Positions 24,310-32,986 of a DNA stretch of 47,524 bases are shown piece after piece. Under the pieces are notes generated by a model. The model did no database searches, had not been told where the DNA came from, and worked only from the letters and a program-made list of their open reading frames with translations. Position 1 is the first letter of the stretch. Every line of letters starts with the position of its first letter. The stretch covers positions 1 through 47,524 of the forward strand of contig CAPAOV010000021.1 in NCBI GenBank assembly GCA_948579355.1. The letters run 5' to 3'. Source of the DNA: an uncultured Eubacterium sp. GTDB lineage: Bacteria > Bacillota > Clostridia > Lachnospirales > Lachnospiraceae. Made by a program: the position numbers and the translations under genes.

Positions 24310-25470
24310 TTAGGAATCAAAGGATGAAATATCTTTTCTCTTTAATTTCTTTTCTATTATTAAATTGATAAGATACATGAGCACGGCAACGGTCGGCACA
24401 CCGAGAAACATTCCCAATACGCCGAAGTAGGCGCCCCCTACCGTTATTCCAAATATTACCCAGAGCGGTTTGATTCCTGTCTGGTCTCCTAAAATTTTCG
24501 GGCCGAGGTACAATCCGTCAAATTGCTGCAAAATTAAGATTAGTACGGCAAATACGATTGCCAGACGCGGGTCAATAAACAGATAAATTAAAACCCCCGG
24601 TACTGCACCTATAATAGGCCCGAAATACGGTATCATATTGGTAATGCAGACAATCAGGCTCAGAAGAAGCGCATAAGGTAATTGCAAAATAATCATAGCA
24701 ACCAGACAGATAATGCCGATAATCAGTGAATCAATTACTTTCCCAATCAGAAAACCATTAAAAATATGATTACACTGTTTGATTGTGTCCCATACTTCTT
24801 CTTCCTTTTTATTTGGTGAAACGGCATAAATCATTTTTTTAATGCTCTGCTTTAATTTCTTTGAATCCAAAACAATGTAGATGGATATAACCAGACCCAT
24901 CAAAACATTATATAAGGTAACAATCAATGAAGAGGAAAGCTGATAAACATATGGGAACCAATCGCTTCCGTGATTCATAATTTTATCGTATAAAAATTCT
25001 TTCATGTAATCAATAATACCGCTTATATCCATAAAAGGTATTTTATCATTGATTTCTTTCTCATGCGTTATCATATATTTATATCCGTCCTGCACCGACC
25101 TGCCCATATCTTTTGCGCTGTCGCGTATCTGTGGGAAAATATATATAATAATTACTGCCAGTATTCCGATTACAATAATATAACTAATCAAAACACTTAT
25201 CATACGCTTAATTTTTTTGCCCTTGTGCGGCGATATTAAATTCAATCCCTTACCAATTATCTCCACAAGCGGCTTAATCAAATAGGCAAAGAAAAAACCA
25301 AAGATAAATGGCATCAAAATTCCAATAAACCGGCCGACAATATGCCAGACGTCTCCCCAATTTGCAAATAGCAGGAACACAATAGCAATAACGGCAATAA
25401 TGGCAATTAAATACCATATATTAGATACAATACTTTTGATGATGTCAATATACTTATTTTTCCTTTCCAT
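24310..25470 (-). CDS. AI-2E family (TqsA/YdiK-type) membrane transporter
   Basis: 386 residues from the ATG at 25470, which has GGGGAT 5 nt upstream; the in-frame ATG at 25482 has none. About seven or eight membrane helices are visible, with a soluble segment in the middle (about 120-170, KDMGRSVQDGYKYMITHEKE). The last helices contain the family pattern NMIPYFGPIIGAVPG, LGPKILGDQTGIKPLWVI and FLGVPTVAVLMYLI. Members include exporters of AI-2, sodium/proton antiporters and proteins of unknown cargo, so the substrate is open. The C-terminal tail is basic (EKKLKRKD). It is monocistronic. Confidence 0.92.
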   Translation of the reverse strand: MERKNKYIDIIKSIVSNIWYLIAIIAVIAIVFLLFANWGDVWHIVGRFIGILMPFIFGFFFAYLIKPLVEIIGKGLNLISPHKGKKIKRMISVLISYIIVIGILAVIIIYIFPQIRDSAKDMGRSVQDGYKYMITHEKEINDKIPFMDISGIIDYMKEFLYDKIMNHGSDWFPYVYQLSSSLIVTLYNVLMGLVISIYIVLDSKKLKQSIKKMIYAVSPNKKEEEVWDTIKQCNHIFNGFLIGKVIDSLIIGIICLVAMIILQLPYALLLSLIVCITNMIPYFGPIIGAVPGVLIYLFIDPRLAIVFAVLILILQQFDGLYLGPKILGDQTGIKPLWVIFGITVGGAYFGVLGMFLGVPTVAVLMYLINLIIEKKLKRKDISSFDS

Positions 25471-25545
25471 ACAAATCCCCATTTCTGCGCTGCCTTTTGC
25501 GCATAAAGCAACTTTGTGTCAAGCAGCGCGCAGACACAAATTGCC

Positions 25546-25581
25546 GTGTAAAAAATAAGCTATCAATCTTATTTTTTACAC
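25546..25581. repeat. Perfect 14-bp inverted repeat
   Basis: GTGTAAAAAATAAG (25546-25559) and CTTATTTTTTACAC (25568-25581) flank an 8-nt loop. It lies between the AI-2E gene start and the tRNA-Lys promoter. It could act as an insulating terminator or as a hairpin in the leader of the AI-2E transcript. Confidence 0.7.
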
Positions 25582-25619
25582 TATCCCCCCATAAAATTTC
25601 ATTTTTTTTAATTTAGTAC

Positions 25620-25648
25620 TTGCATTTTTGCATATACTGTTATATAAT
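25620..25648 (+). promoter_or_regulatory. Promoter of tRNA-Lys
   Basis: TTGCAT (25620-25625), a 17-bp spacer and a perfect TATAAT (25643-25648) end 21 bp before the tRNA. Confidence 0.88.
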
Positions 25649-25669
25649 ATCTTTTGCGTGATTGATTAA

Positions 25670-25742
25670 GCGCCATTAGCTCAGTTGGAAGAGCACCTGA
25701 CTCTTAATCAGGGTGTCCGGGGTTCGAGCCCCCGATGGCGTA
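25670..25742 (+). tRNA. tRNA-Lys (anticodon CUU)
   Basis: The cloverleaf folds fully: acceptor GCGCCAT/ATGGCGT (first pair G-U), D stem GCTC/GAGC, anticodon stem CCTGA/TCAGG with loop CTCTTAA (anticodon CTT), T stem CGGGG/CCCCG with loop TTCGAGC, discriminator A. CCA is not encoded. It lies alone between its own promoter and terminator. Confidence 0.96.
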
Positions 25743-25749
25743 CTCCCGA

Positions 25750-25794
25750 GTCCTTGTTTGGCAGACCTGCAACTGCTGGGTGAGGGCTTTTTTT
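25750..25794 (+). terminator. Terminator of tRNA-Lys
   Basis: A long stem rich in G-U pairs (25750-25764 with 25773-25787, core GCAG/CTGC) is followed by seven T. Confidence 0.7.
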
Positions 25795-25845
25795 ATTGCA
25801 CAAAACAGGTTTCATGCCAAGCCCCACACCTGCTAATTCTTTTTC

Positions 25846-26346
25846 TTACATATTTCCGATGGCCTGCTCAAGAGACTGGCTCTCTTCTTCCGATAAGGAA
25901 ACAAATACTTCGCCTGCTTTTACTTCCTTAATGTAAATGTAACAGCCCTCTTTGTTACTATGCATGGAATTCATAATAAATCCGTCATTTTCTTTCGTAA
26001 GAAGCGTCAGAACAAAGCTTAATGTGCCTCCTACCTGTTTGAAAGCATCATATTTGACAATACCGATTTTTTGATAAGTTTTCAAAAGATTTGTCTCAAT
26101 ACCGTTTAATCTTGTATCAATTTCTCTGATTTTCTCATTAATAAAATCCATATTTTCAAATTTCTTATGGAACGATTCCTCCAGACTCCTGCCATCGGCC
26201 CCCTCCATTAAGCTCATATATCTCTTTTTCAGGGAGCTGTTCTTACCTATTAAAACAATACAAAGAATAAGTAAAATAAAAATACATCCGATGGCGCCTA
26301 ATAATACTACATCCGTACTGAGACCGTAATCACTAAACTGAAACAT
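25846..26346 (-). CDS. DUF4446 family membrane protein
   Basis: 166 residues. One N-terminal membrane helix (about 15-35, LLGAIGCIFILLILCIVLI) is followed by a predicted coiled coil (about 38-95, LKKRYMSLMEGADGRSLEES onward) and the conserved C-terminal domain with IGIVKYDAFKQVGGTLSFVL and SNKEGCYIYIKEVKAG. The family has no assigned function but very often sits behind parB, as here, so a link to segregation or the cell envelope is possible. RBS AAGGAGGAAG precedes the ATG. The gap to parB is 30 nt. Confidence 0.9.
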   Translation of the reverse strand: MFQFSDYGLSTDVVLLGAIGCIFILLILCIVLIGKNSSLKKRYMSLMEGADGRSLEESFHKKFENMDFINEKIREIDTRLNGIETNLLKTYQKIGIVKYDAFKQVGGTLSFVLTLLTKENDGFIMNSMHSNKEGCYIYIKEVKAGEVFVSLSEEESQSLEQAIGNM

Positions 26347-26376
26347 TCTTCTTCCTCCTTACAAACACTTGTTCGA

Positions 26377-27258
26377 TTATTTAAAGTATGCTACTATTTT
26401 TTCCAATTCTTCCTGAGAATAGTATTCTATCTCTATTTTACCCTTATTTTCTGATTTGCGATTTATTTTTACTTTTGTACCTATCTTTTGTTTTAGCTGT
26501 TCTTCCATATCTTTATAGACAAAATCATTTTTCAATTCTTTTTTCGCAGATGGCTTCACCGGCTGATTCATTGCCTTAACCATCTTCTCTATATCGCGCA
26601 CGCTCAATTTGTCGCGGACAATTTTCTCTGCCGCCTCAATCTGCTGCTCGCCATCTTCGAGGGAAAGAAGCGCTCGGGCATGTCCACTCGATATAGATTC
26701 CTCAACTAACATATCTAACACTTTATCATCCAATTTAAGAAGACGGAGAGAATTTGTAATTGTGGAGCGGCTCTTTGAAACACGAACTGCCAGCTCTTCC
26801 TGTTTCAAATTGTATTCTTTAATCAGATTTTGATAAGCTCTTGCCTCTTCTACTGGATTTAAGTCCTCACGCTGAATATTTTCGATTAGCGCAACTTCCA
26901 TGATTTCCTGTGGCGTATAATCTTTAATTACTACGGGGACTTCCTTTAAACCGGCCAGTTTGGCAGCACGCCAGCGACGCTCTCCCGCAATAATTTCATA
27001 ATAGTCCTCTTTTTTTGCTACGACAAGCGGCTGCACAATTCCGTGCTGTTTAATGGATTCACTCAATTCGTGCAGCGCCTCTTCATTAAACGATTTTCGC
27101 GGCTGCTTTTTATTTGGCTCTACTTCATTTATTTTTAATATCGTTTCACCCGTTTTTGTACTATCCGCTTCCGGCTTCTGACTGGTAGCTTTCCCAATTG
27201 CTTTTGGCGGTATCATGGAATCCAATCCTTTTCCCAGACCTGTTCTCCTCGTTGCCAT
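26377..27258 (-). CDS. parB: Chromosome-partitioning protein ParB (Spo0J)
   Basis: 293 residues. The N terminus GLGKGLDSMIPP is the ParA-stimulating arm. The CTP-binding core has QPLVV and GERRWRAAKLAGL, followed by LIENIQREDLNPVEEA and an HTH (EELAVRVSKSRSTITNSLRL) that recognises parS. The C-terminal dimer domain ends KIEIEYYSQEELEKIVAYF. ParB loads on parS as a CTP-dependent clamp and drives origin segregation with ParA. Its ATG overlaps the TAA of parA by one base (TAATG), showing tight coupling. Two perfect parS sites lie 0.9 kb upstream. Confidence 0.96.
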   Translation of the reverse strand: MATRRTGLGKGLDSMIPPKAIGKATSQKPEADSTKTGETILKINEVEPNKKQPRKSFNEEALHELSESIKQHGIVQPLVVAKKEDYYEIIAGERRWRAAKLAGLKEVPVVIKDYTPQEIMEVALIENIQREDLNPVEEARAYQNLIKEYNLKQEELAVRVSKSRSTITNSLRLLKLDDKVLDMLVEESISSGHARALLSLEDGEQQIEAAEKIVRDKLSVRDIEKMVKAMNQPVKPSAKKELKNDFVYKDMEEQLKQKIGTKVKINRKSENKGKIEIEYYSQEELEKIVAYFK

Positions 27259-28031
27259 TATCTTTTGCTCCTTTCAATCACTTCTTCTGCCAACGCCATA
27301 TATGCTTTCGCTCCTGTCGAGCGAATATCATATTGAGTAATCGGCAATCCATGACTAGGGGCCTCTGCCAGACGAATCCCGCGAGGAATAATGGTATCAT
27401 AAATCGTCTGATTCAAATTGTTTCTTACATTTTCTATTACCTGCATGGAAAGATTCGTTCTTCCGTCATACATAGTGAAAACGACTCCGTTAATACACAA
27501 TTTAGGATTCAAACGGTCTTTCACAAGATTAATCGTATAGATGAGCTGACTCAATCCCTCCAATGCATAATACTCACACTGAATCGGAACAAGAACGGAA
27601 TTTGCTGTCGTCATGGAATTAATCGTCAATGTATTCAGAGAGGGAGGACAATCAATAATAATGAAATCATATCTTTCTTTTACTTTTGAAATAATGTTAT
27701 TCAAAATGTAATTGCGGTCTTCCATATCCATTGTTTCAATCTCAATACCAGCCAAATTAACATTTGCAGCTAATACATCCAAATTGTCAAAAATATCCTT
27801 TTGCACACATTCATCAAATGTATTATCACCAATCATTAATTGATAAACCGTTGTTTCCAATTCATCCTTATCAATGCCAATCCCACTGGATGTATTTCCC
27901 TGCGGGTCCATATCAATGACTAAAACATGTTTACCTTTTTCTGCCAGAGCTGCAGCGAGGTTAATTGTCGTAGTTGTTTTACCAACGCCGCCTTTCTGAT
28001 TGGCTATCGCCATAATTTCACATTCACTCAT
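27258..28031 (-). CDS. parA: Chromosome-partitioning ATPase ParA (Soj)
   Basis: 257 residues. The deviant Walker A is NQKGGVGKTTTT near the N terminus, followed by VIDMDPQGNTSSGIG, IIDCPPSL and GVVFTMYDGRTNLS. It is a small Soj-type protein without an N-terminal HTH. ATP-dependent dimers bind DNA and move ParB-parS complexes. In sporulating Firmicutes Soj also acts on DnaA; the closeness of both genes to the origin fits that. I chose the ATG at 28031 because GGAGG lies upstream; the internal ATG at 28013 is the usual MAIANQKGG start and cannot be excluded. Confidence 0.96.
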   Translation of the reverse strand: MSECEIMAIANQKGGVGKTTTTINLAAALAEKGKHVLVIDMDPQGNTSSGIGIDKDELETTVYQLMIGDNTFDECVQKDIFDNLDVLAANVNLAGIEIETMDMEDRNYILNNIISKVKERYDFIIIDCPPSLNTLTINSMTTANSVLVPIQCEYYALEGLSQLIYTINLVKDRLNPKLCINGVVFTMYDGRTNLSMQVIENVRNNLNQTIYDTIIPRGIRLAEAPSHGLPITQYDIRSTGAKAYMALAEEVIERSKR

Positions 28032-28069
28032 ATTTTTCTTTTGCCTCCATTCATAACTCGACTATTGCC

Positions 28070-28098
28070 ATTATAGCATTTCAAAAAGCATTTGACTA
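28070..28098 (-). promoter_or_regulatory. Promoter of parA-parB
   Basis: On the minus strand the extended -10 TGCTATAAT (TATAAT at 28070-28075) has TAGTCA (28093-28098) at 17 bp. It separates parAB expression from the rsmG operon. Confidence 0.72.
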
Positions 28099-28136
28099 CA
28101 TAAATTTGCTTTTTTTATATTATTTCATTAATACAA

Positions 28137-28152
28137 TGTTTCACGTGAAACA
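28137..28152. other. parS site 1
   Basis: TGTTTCACGTGAAACA is a perfect palindrome and an exact match to the bacterial parS consensus. It lies between rsmG and parA, about 105 bp upstream of the parA ATG. Confidence 0.95.
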
Positions 28153-28179
28153 ATTTCTGTCTTCTATCTGTCTCTGATA

Positions 28180-28195
28180 TGTTTCACGTGAAACA
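28180..28195. other. parS site 2
   Basis: A second exact parS of the same sequence, 27 bp from the first, directly abutting the rsmG stop codon (28196-28198). It serves as a ParB loading site, about 7 kb from dnaA. Confidence 0.95.
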
Positions 28196-28897
28196 TTACA
28201 AAGGTTTTTTCTTCGGTTTACCATCTTTTCTTGGATACTTGTCTTTGGTAAGTTCATTGTTTTGAATAAATAATAAATATCTCTCTTCTTCCTCTCTCAA
28301 TCTATACTTCTTGCAATAACGAAAAACTGCCCCCAATTCCGTAAATGCATGAGACGCTTTTTCAATTTCCTCCTCCTGCCTTTTCCCCTTATAAGAAATA
28401 AAATACCCCTCTTTCTTTACAAAGGGAATACAATATTCCATTAGAACAGGAAGTTCCGCTACTGCTCTTGATACAACAAAATCAAATTGATTACGAAATT
28501 CTTCTTTTCTCCCAAAAGTCTCCGCTCTCCCGTGAAAGGTCTCTACATTCTTTAAAGACAATGCTTCAATTACTTTTTGAAGAAAATCAATTCTCTTATT
28601 CAGTGAGTCCAGTAATACAAATTTCTTGTCCGGATTTAGAATAGCAAGTACCATTCCGGGAAAGCCGGCGCCGGTTCCTACATCGAGCACTCTTGCTGAA
28701 TTACTCTTTTTCCAAATATCGTCCAACATAAGAAAGGAAGAATCAAGAAAATGTTTCCATATGACGTCTTCATACTCTGTTATTGAAGTCAAATTCATTT
28801 TTTCATTTTCACTGACTAATAATTCATAATAGGTATTCAGCATTTTTTCCTGTTGCTGTGAGAGAACTATACCGTATGTCTCAAATATCTTTTTCAT
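28196..28897 (-). CDS. rsmG: 16S rRNA (guanine527-N7)-methyltransferase
   Basis: 233 residues. The family start LLVSENEKMNLTSITEYEDV leads to HFLDSS, then the SAM-binding loop VLDVGTGAGFPGMVLAI, then LLDSLNKRIDFLQ and VVSRAVAELPVLMEY. It methylates G527 of 16S rRNA. A basic tail (KYPRKDGKPKKKPL) extends the usual end. The ATG overlaps the end of mnmG by 17 nt, so it is translated from the same messenger. The last codon touches a parS site. Confidence 0.96.
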   Translation of the reverse strand: MKKIFETYGIVLSQQQEKMLNTYYELLVSENEKMNLTSITEYEDVIWKHFLDSSFLMLDDIWKKSNSARVLDVGTGAGFPGMVLAILNPDKKFVLLDSLNKRIDFLQKVIEALSLKNVETFHGRAETFGRKEEFRNQFDFVVSRAVAELPVLMEYCIPFVKKEGYFISYKGKRQEEEIEKASHAFTELGAVFRYCKKYRLREEEERYLLFIQNNELTKDKYPRKDGKPKKKPL

Positions 28898-30776
28898 CTG
28901 TAACCCCTTTTCTGCTATTCTGCTCCAGATAAATTAATAATACCGATATGTCGGATGGCGATACTCCGCTAATACGGGCAGCCTGTCCAACTGATTCCGG
29001 CCGTATATTGGATAACTTTTGAATTGCCTCTAATCGCAGGCTTTTTATATTGTTATAATCTAAATCAGCCGGTATCCTTTTCTTTTCCAGTTTATGAAAC
29101 TGCTCAACCTGTTTCTGCTGTCTCTTTATATATCCCTCGTATTTTAAAATAATATTTACTTCCTCTTTTACCTCATCTGATAAATGCGGACGCTTCTCAT
29201 CAATCGGGGATAAGACTTCATAATTCAATTCCGGTCTCCGTATCAACTCGGCAAGCGTGACGCCGCTTACTAACTTTGTGCTGTTATATGTTTCCAATAT
29301 TTTTTGTACTTGTTCGGTATTACCGACATGTGTCGTTTTCATCCTTTCTACTTCCTGCCTGATTTGATTATATTTCTCTACAAAACGCTGGTATCTTTCC
29401 TCCGAAATCAAACCGACTTCATAACCAAGTTCTGTTAGTCTCTCATCGGCATTATCCTGCCGGAGAAGAAGACGGTATTCGGCGCGGGAAGTCATCATCC
29501 GGTATGGTTCATTCGTTCCCTTTGTCACCAAATCATCAATTAATACGCCTACATAGCCCTGCGAGCGGTCAATAATAACCGGCTCTTTTCCCAGAACTTT
29601 ATGGGCAGCATTGATTCCTGCTACCAATCCCTGTGCCGCAGCCTCTTCATAACCGGAACTTCCATTTGCCTGTCCGGCGCTGTAAAGTCCTTTTATTTTC
29701 TTTAATTCCAAAGTAGGAAGTAATTCCAGAGAATCAATACAATCGTATTCAATGGCATAGGCATTTCTGACAATTCGCGCGTGCTCGAGTCCGGGCACAG
29801 ACTGATACATTTTTTCCTGAACATCTTCCGGCAGGGAACTCGACATTCCTCCCACATACATTTCATTTGTATAATTCCCCTCTGGCTCAATAAATACCTG
29901 ATGACGGTTTTTATCGGAAAAACGAACAACCTTATCCTCTATGGAAGGACAGTAGCGCGGGCCCGTGCCTTTAATATAACCGGAAAAAAGAGGAGAACGG
30001 TCCAAATTTTCTCTTATAATATCATGCGTCTCCTCATTTGTATAAGTCAGCCAACACTTTACCTGCTCCCGCTGCAAATCTTCTGCCTCATTCATAAAAG
30101 AAAATGGTACAATTTTTTCGTCGCCATATTGAGGCTCCATTTTGGAATAGTCAATCGTACTGCCATCCATGCGGGCGGGGGTTCCGGTCTTAAATCTTCT
30201 GATGGAAATACCTGCTTTGAGAAGAGAATCCGTGAGATGTGTAGCTGCCTGTAATCCATTGGGGCCGGTATGAACTGCTATCTCACCGGTAATACATTTC
30301 GCATTCAGATAAGTTCCCGTACACAAAATACATACGCGGCAGGAATACTCATTACCCGTATAAGAACGGACACCGGTAATTTTTCCATCCTCGATAAGTA
30401 AATCCGTAATTTCTCCCTGCTTAATTGAAAGATTCTCCGTCTCCTCCAATACTTTTCTCATCGCATAACTATATTCCTTTTTATCTGCCTGCGCCCTCAG
30501 TGAATGGACAGCAGGGCCTTTTGACTGATTCAACATCTTTGACTGGATAAATGTCTTATCAATATTTTTTCCCATCTCTCCACCGAGAGCATCAATTTCC
30601 CGAACCAGATGTCCTTTTGACGTTCCCCCGATATTAGGATTACAGGGCATCATGGCAATACTGTCAACACTTACCGTAAAAATAACTGTCTTTAACGATA
30701 ATCTCGCCAATGCCAAAGCAGCCTCACAACCCGCATGTCCGGCGCCCACTACAATAGCATCATAATAATCTGTCAT
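28881..30776 (-). CDS. mnmG: tRNA U34 carboxymethylaminomethyl modification enzyme, FAD subunit
   Basis: 631 residues from the ATG at 30776, where MTDYYDAIVVGAGHAG starts behind GGGGAGGAA; an upstream in-frame ATG at 30806 overlaps mnmE and is less likely. The FAD site GAGHAGCEAAL is followed by PCNPNIGGTSKGHLVREIDA, with the catalytic Cys, and by GTYLNA and YVGGMSSSLP. The C-terminal helical domain (ISGVSPSDISVLLIYLE) is complete. Together with MnmE it forms the cmnm5 group on wobble uridines of several tRNAs. It lies 14 nt behind mnmE. Confidence 0.97.
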   Translation of the reverse strand: MTDYYDAIVVGAGHAGCEAALALARLSLKTVIFTVSVDSIAMMPCNPNIGGTSKGHLVREIDALGGEMGKNIDKTFIQSKMLNQSKGPAVHSLRAQADKKEYSYAMRKVLEETENLSIKQGEITDLLIEDGKITGVRSYTGNEYSCRVCILCTGTYLNAKCITGEIAVHTGPNGLQAATHLTDSLLKAGISIRRFKTGTPARMDGSTIDYSKMEPQYGDEKIVPFSFMNEAEDLQREQVKCWLTYTNEETHDIIRENLDRSPLFSGYIKGTGPRYCPSIEDKVVRFSDKNRHQVFIEPEGNYTNEMYVGGMSSSLPEDVQEKMYQSVPGLEHARIVRNAYAIEYDCIDSLELLPTLELKKIKGLYSAGQANGSSGYEEAAAQGLVAGINAAHKVLGKEPVIIDRSQGYVGVLIDDLVTKGTNEPYRMMTSRAEYRLLLRQDNADERLTELGYEVGLISEERYQRFVEKYNQIRQEVERMKTTHVGNTEQVQKILETYNSTKLVSGVTLAELIRRPELNYEVLSPIDEKRPHLSDEVKEEVNIILKYEGYIKRQQKQVEQFHKLEKKRIPADLDYNNIKSLRLEAIQKLSNIRPESVGQAARISGVSPSDISVLLIYLEQNSRKGVTDEKDI

Positions 30777-30790
30777 GATATTCCTCCCCT

Positions 30791-32176
30791 TTATTTTCCC
30801 ATACAAAAATCTTTAAATATCTTCTCGATTATGTCTTCCTCAACCGTCTCTCCAATAATAAGACCGAGTGATTCGTAAGCGTCTGTCAAATCTATAGCAT
30901 ACATATCTTCCGGCATACCTGCCTGTATACTTTCCTCTACTTTTTCCAGACTTTCTTTTGTCCTCAAAAGTGCTTCCCGCTGCCGCACATTCGTAATATA
31001 GATTTCTTCTTTTGAATCCATCTTCCTGTCCGACAATAACTGATTCAAATAATCTTCCAGCTCATCTAATCCCTCTCCCCTTTTAGCAGAAAAAGGAATC
31101 ACCTTTTTATTGCTGTACCGCATTATCTCTTCTTTTTGTAATGCGGCAGGTAAATCACTTTTATTTAATAAAATTACGCCGTCTTTTTCTTCAATCAATG
31201 ACAAAACTTCTCTGTCTTCTTCGGAAAGACTTTCATTCTGATTGAGAACACAAATAATAAAATCTGCCTTTTCCATTGATTCTTTCGACTTAGCAATTCC
31301 AATACATTCCACTTCATTTTCAGTTTGATGAATCCCCGCGGTATCAATGAGGCGCAGCAGATGATTGCCAATCCTTATGTCCTCTTCCAACGTATCCCTT
31401 GTCGTACCGGGAACATTCGTCACGATGGCGCGGTTTTCCCGCAGCATACAATTTAAAAGAGAAGACTTTCCTACATTCGGTTTTCCTACTATTACCGTAT
31501 GAATGCCATCCTTTATAAGCCGCCCATTATTACTATTTTCAATTAAATGATTTACTTCTGTTAATAAATAATCGACATGCGACTCAATCCGCTCTGTAAA
31601 ATCATCAAGTGAAATATGTTCCGGGTCATCCAGAGCAGCTTCCAGATAAGCTACATCTTCCAAAATCATTTCCCTGAGAACAATAATTTTTTCTCTTATC
31701 TTACCGCGTAACTGCTGTAAAGAATTTTGCAGGGCAAGTTTGCTTTTTGATTGAATAACATCCATAACCGACTCTGCCTGCGATAAATCAAGACGCCCGT
31801 TTAAAAAAGCACGTTTCGTAAACTCCCCCGGTTCAGCGATACGAACACCACATTTTAATAATAACTGCAATATTTCCTCACAAATATAATGACCGCCATG
31901 ACAATGAATTTCAATAACATCTTCCCGCGTATAACTGCGCGGAGCTCTCATCAATAATACAAGCACTTCATCAATCAGGCGATTCGACTCATCACAAATA
32001 AACCCATAATGTATCGTATGAGTTTCATATTTTGATAAATTGATTCGATTTCCTTTTCCATCACAAAAAATATTGCTTACAGCGGCAAATGTTTCTTTTC
32101 CGCTGACCCGTATTACACTAATACTTCCATTTGCCGATGAAGTAGCCGTGGCGGCAATAGTATTTTCATATAACAT
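30791..32176 (-). CDS. mnmE: tRNA modification GTPase MnmE
   Basis: 461 residues. The N-terminal formyl-folate-binding domain has TIAATATSSANGSISVIRVS and GEFTKRAFLNGRLDLSQAE. The G domain, inserted in the helical domain, carries GKPNVGKSSLLN (G1), VPGTTRDT (G2), DTAGI (G3) and NKSD (G4). The C terminus ends in FCMGK, the conserved C-x-GK motif. It works as a potassium-activated GTPase with MnmG. The RBS is AAAGGTGG. A hairpin separates it from jag, so readthrough from the ribosomal-protein side may be reduced. Confidence 0.97.
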   Translation of the reverse strand: MLYENTIAATATSSANGSISVIRVSGKETFAAVSNIFCDGKGNRINLSKYETHTIHYGFICDESNRLIDEVLVLLMRAPRSYTREDVIEIHCHGGHYICEEILQLLLKCGVRIAEPGEFTKRAFLNGRLDLSQAESVMDVIQSKSKLALQNSLQQLRGKIREKIIVLREMILEDVAYLEAALDDPEHISLDDFTERIESHVDYLLTEVNHLIENSNNGRLIKDGIHTVIVGKPNVGKSSLLNCMLRENRAIVTNVPGTTRDTLEEDIRIGNHLLRLIDTAGIHQTENEVECIGIAKSKESMEKADFIICVLNQNESLSEEDREVLSLIEEKDGVILLNKSDLPAALQKEEIMRYSNKKVIPFSAKRGEGLDELEDYLNQLLSDRKMDSKEEIYITNVRQREALLRTKESLEKVEESIQAGMPEDMYAIDLTDAYESLGLIIGETVEEDIIEKIFKDFCMGK

Positions 32177-32204
32177 AATGATTCATCCACCTTTACAGGT
32201 AACA

Positions 32205-32232
32205 AAAGGCTGAATCATAAGATTCAGCCTTT
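32205..32232 (-). terminator. Hairpin between jag and mnmE (weak terminator or attenuator)
   Basis: AAAGGCTGAATC and GATTCAGCCTTT form a perfect 12-bp stem with a 4-nt loop. The following minus-strand TTTTGTTACC is a short U-tract, so termination is probably partial. Confidence 0.7.
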
Positions 32233-32237
32233 CACAC

Positions 32238-32975
32238 TTAATCTTCTTTTTCAATTTCTCTCTTTTCCGAATATGGTCTTCTGCGCTCACGGGAATAAGT
32301 ATTCTTCCGTCTTCTGTAATTATTTCTTCTAGGCAAATCTGAAGCATATTCCCGATTCAATGTAACAACTACTTTGCGGTGCGGCTCGTCACCCTCGCTA
32401 TGTGTATCTACATATTTATCATTTTGCAGCTCCGCATGAATAATTCTTCTCTCATAAGGATTCATCGGCTCAAGAAATGCCGGACGACCTGTCTTTTTCA
32501 CTTTGCTTGCCACATTCCGTGCGAGATTTTCAATTGTCTCTTTTCTTCTCTGACGATAATTTTCAGTATCAATTTTAATTTTAATATAGTCTTCAGTCTT
32601 CTTGTTGGCAACTAGAGAAGTTAAATACTGCAGTGAATCTAATGTCTGCCCTCTTTTTCCAATAAGCATACCCATCTCATCACCTTTGAGTTCAATATTC
32701 ATCTGGCGTTCCTGCTCGTCAAAATCAATTTCTATTTCTACAATAAGTTTCATTGCATCAAAAACTTTTGTAAGAAAATCCTTTACATTATCGGTTACAT
32801 CTTTCTTTTTGCGAACCCGAATGACAGCAGGTTTACTAAATAAACCTAAAATACCACTCTTTTCTTCTTCGATTACTTCATATTCAATTTGGTCGCTTGT
32901 CGTTTCCATTTGGATTAAAGCATTTGTCAAAGCCTCATCTGCTGTTTTTGCAGAAAACTCTTTCCATTCTTCCAT
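32238..32975 (-). CDS. jag: RNA-binding protein Jag (KhpB)
   Basis: 245 residues. The N-terminal Jag_N domain (about 1-50, WKEFSAKTADEALTNALIQM) is followed by a linker, a KH domain (about 80-155) with the loop IGKRGQTLDSLQYL, and an R3H domain (about 155-215, RNVASK then NPYERRIIHAELQ). A basic tail (RRNNYRRRKNTYSRERRRPY) adds RNA affinity. In Firmicutes KhpB binds many RNAs and affects cell division and elongation. It lies 11 nt behind yidC with RBS GGGGGAAAG, the conserved order. Confidence 0.95.
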   Translation of the reverse strand: MEEWKEFSAKTADEALTNALIQMETTSDQIEYEVIEEEKSGILGLFSKPAVIRVRKKKDVTDNVKDFLTKVFDAMKLIVEIEIDFDEQERQMNIELKGDEMGMLIGKRGQTLDSLQYLTSLVANKKTEDYIKIKIDTENYRQRRKETIENLARNVASKVKKTGRPAFLEPMNPYERRIIHAELQNDKYVDTHSEGDEPHRKVVVTLNREYASDLPRRNNYRRRKNTYSRERRRPYSEKREIEKED

Positions 32976-32986
32976 TTTCTTTCCCC

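Noticed and set aside
24204..24327. 40-codon plus-strand ORF after the trmB terminator
   Set aside because: It starts inside the U-tract of the terminator, has no RBS and overlaps the end of the AI-2E gene.
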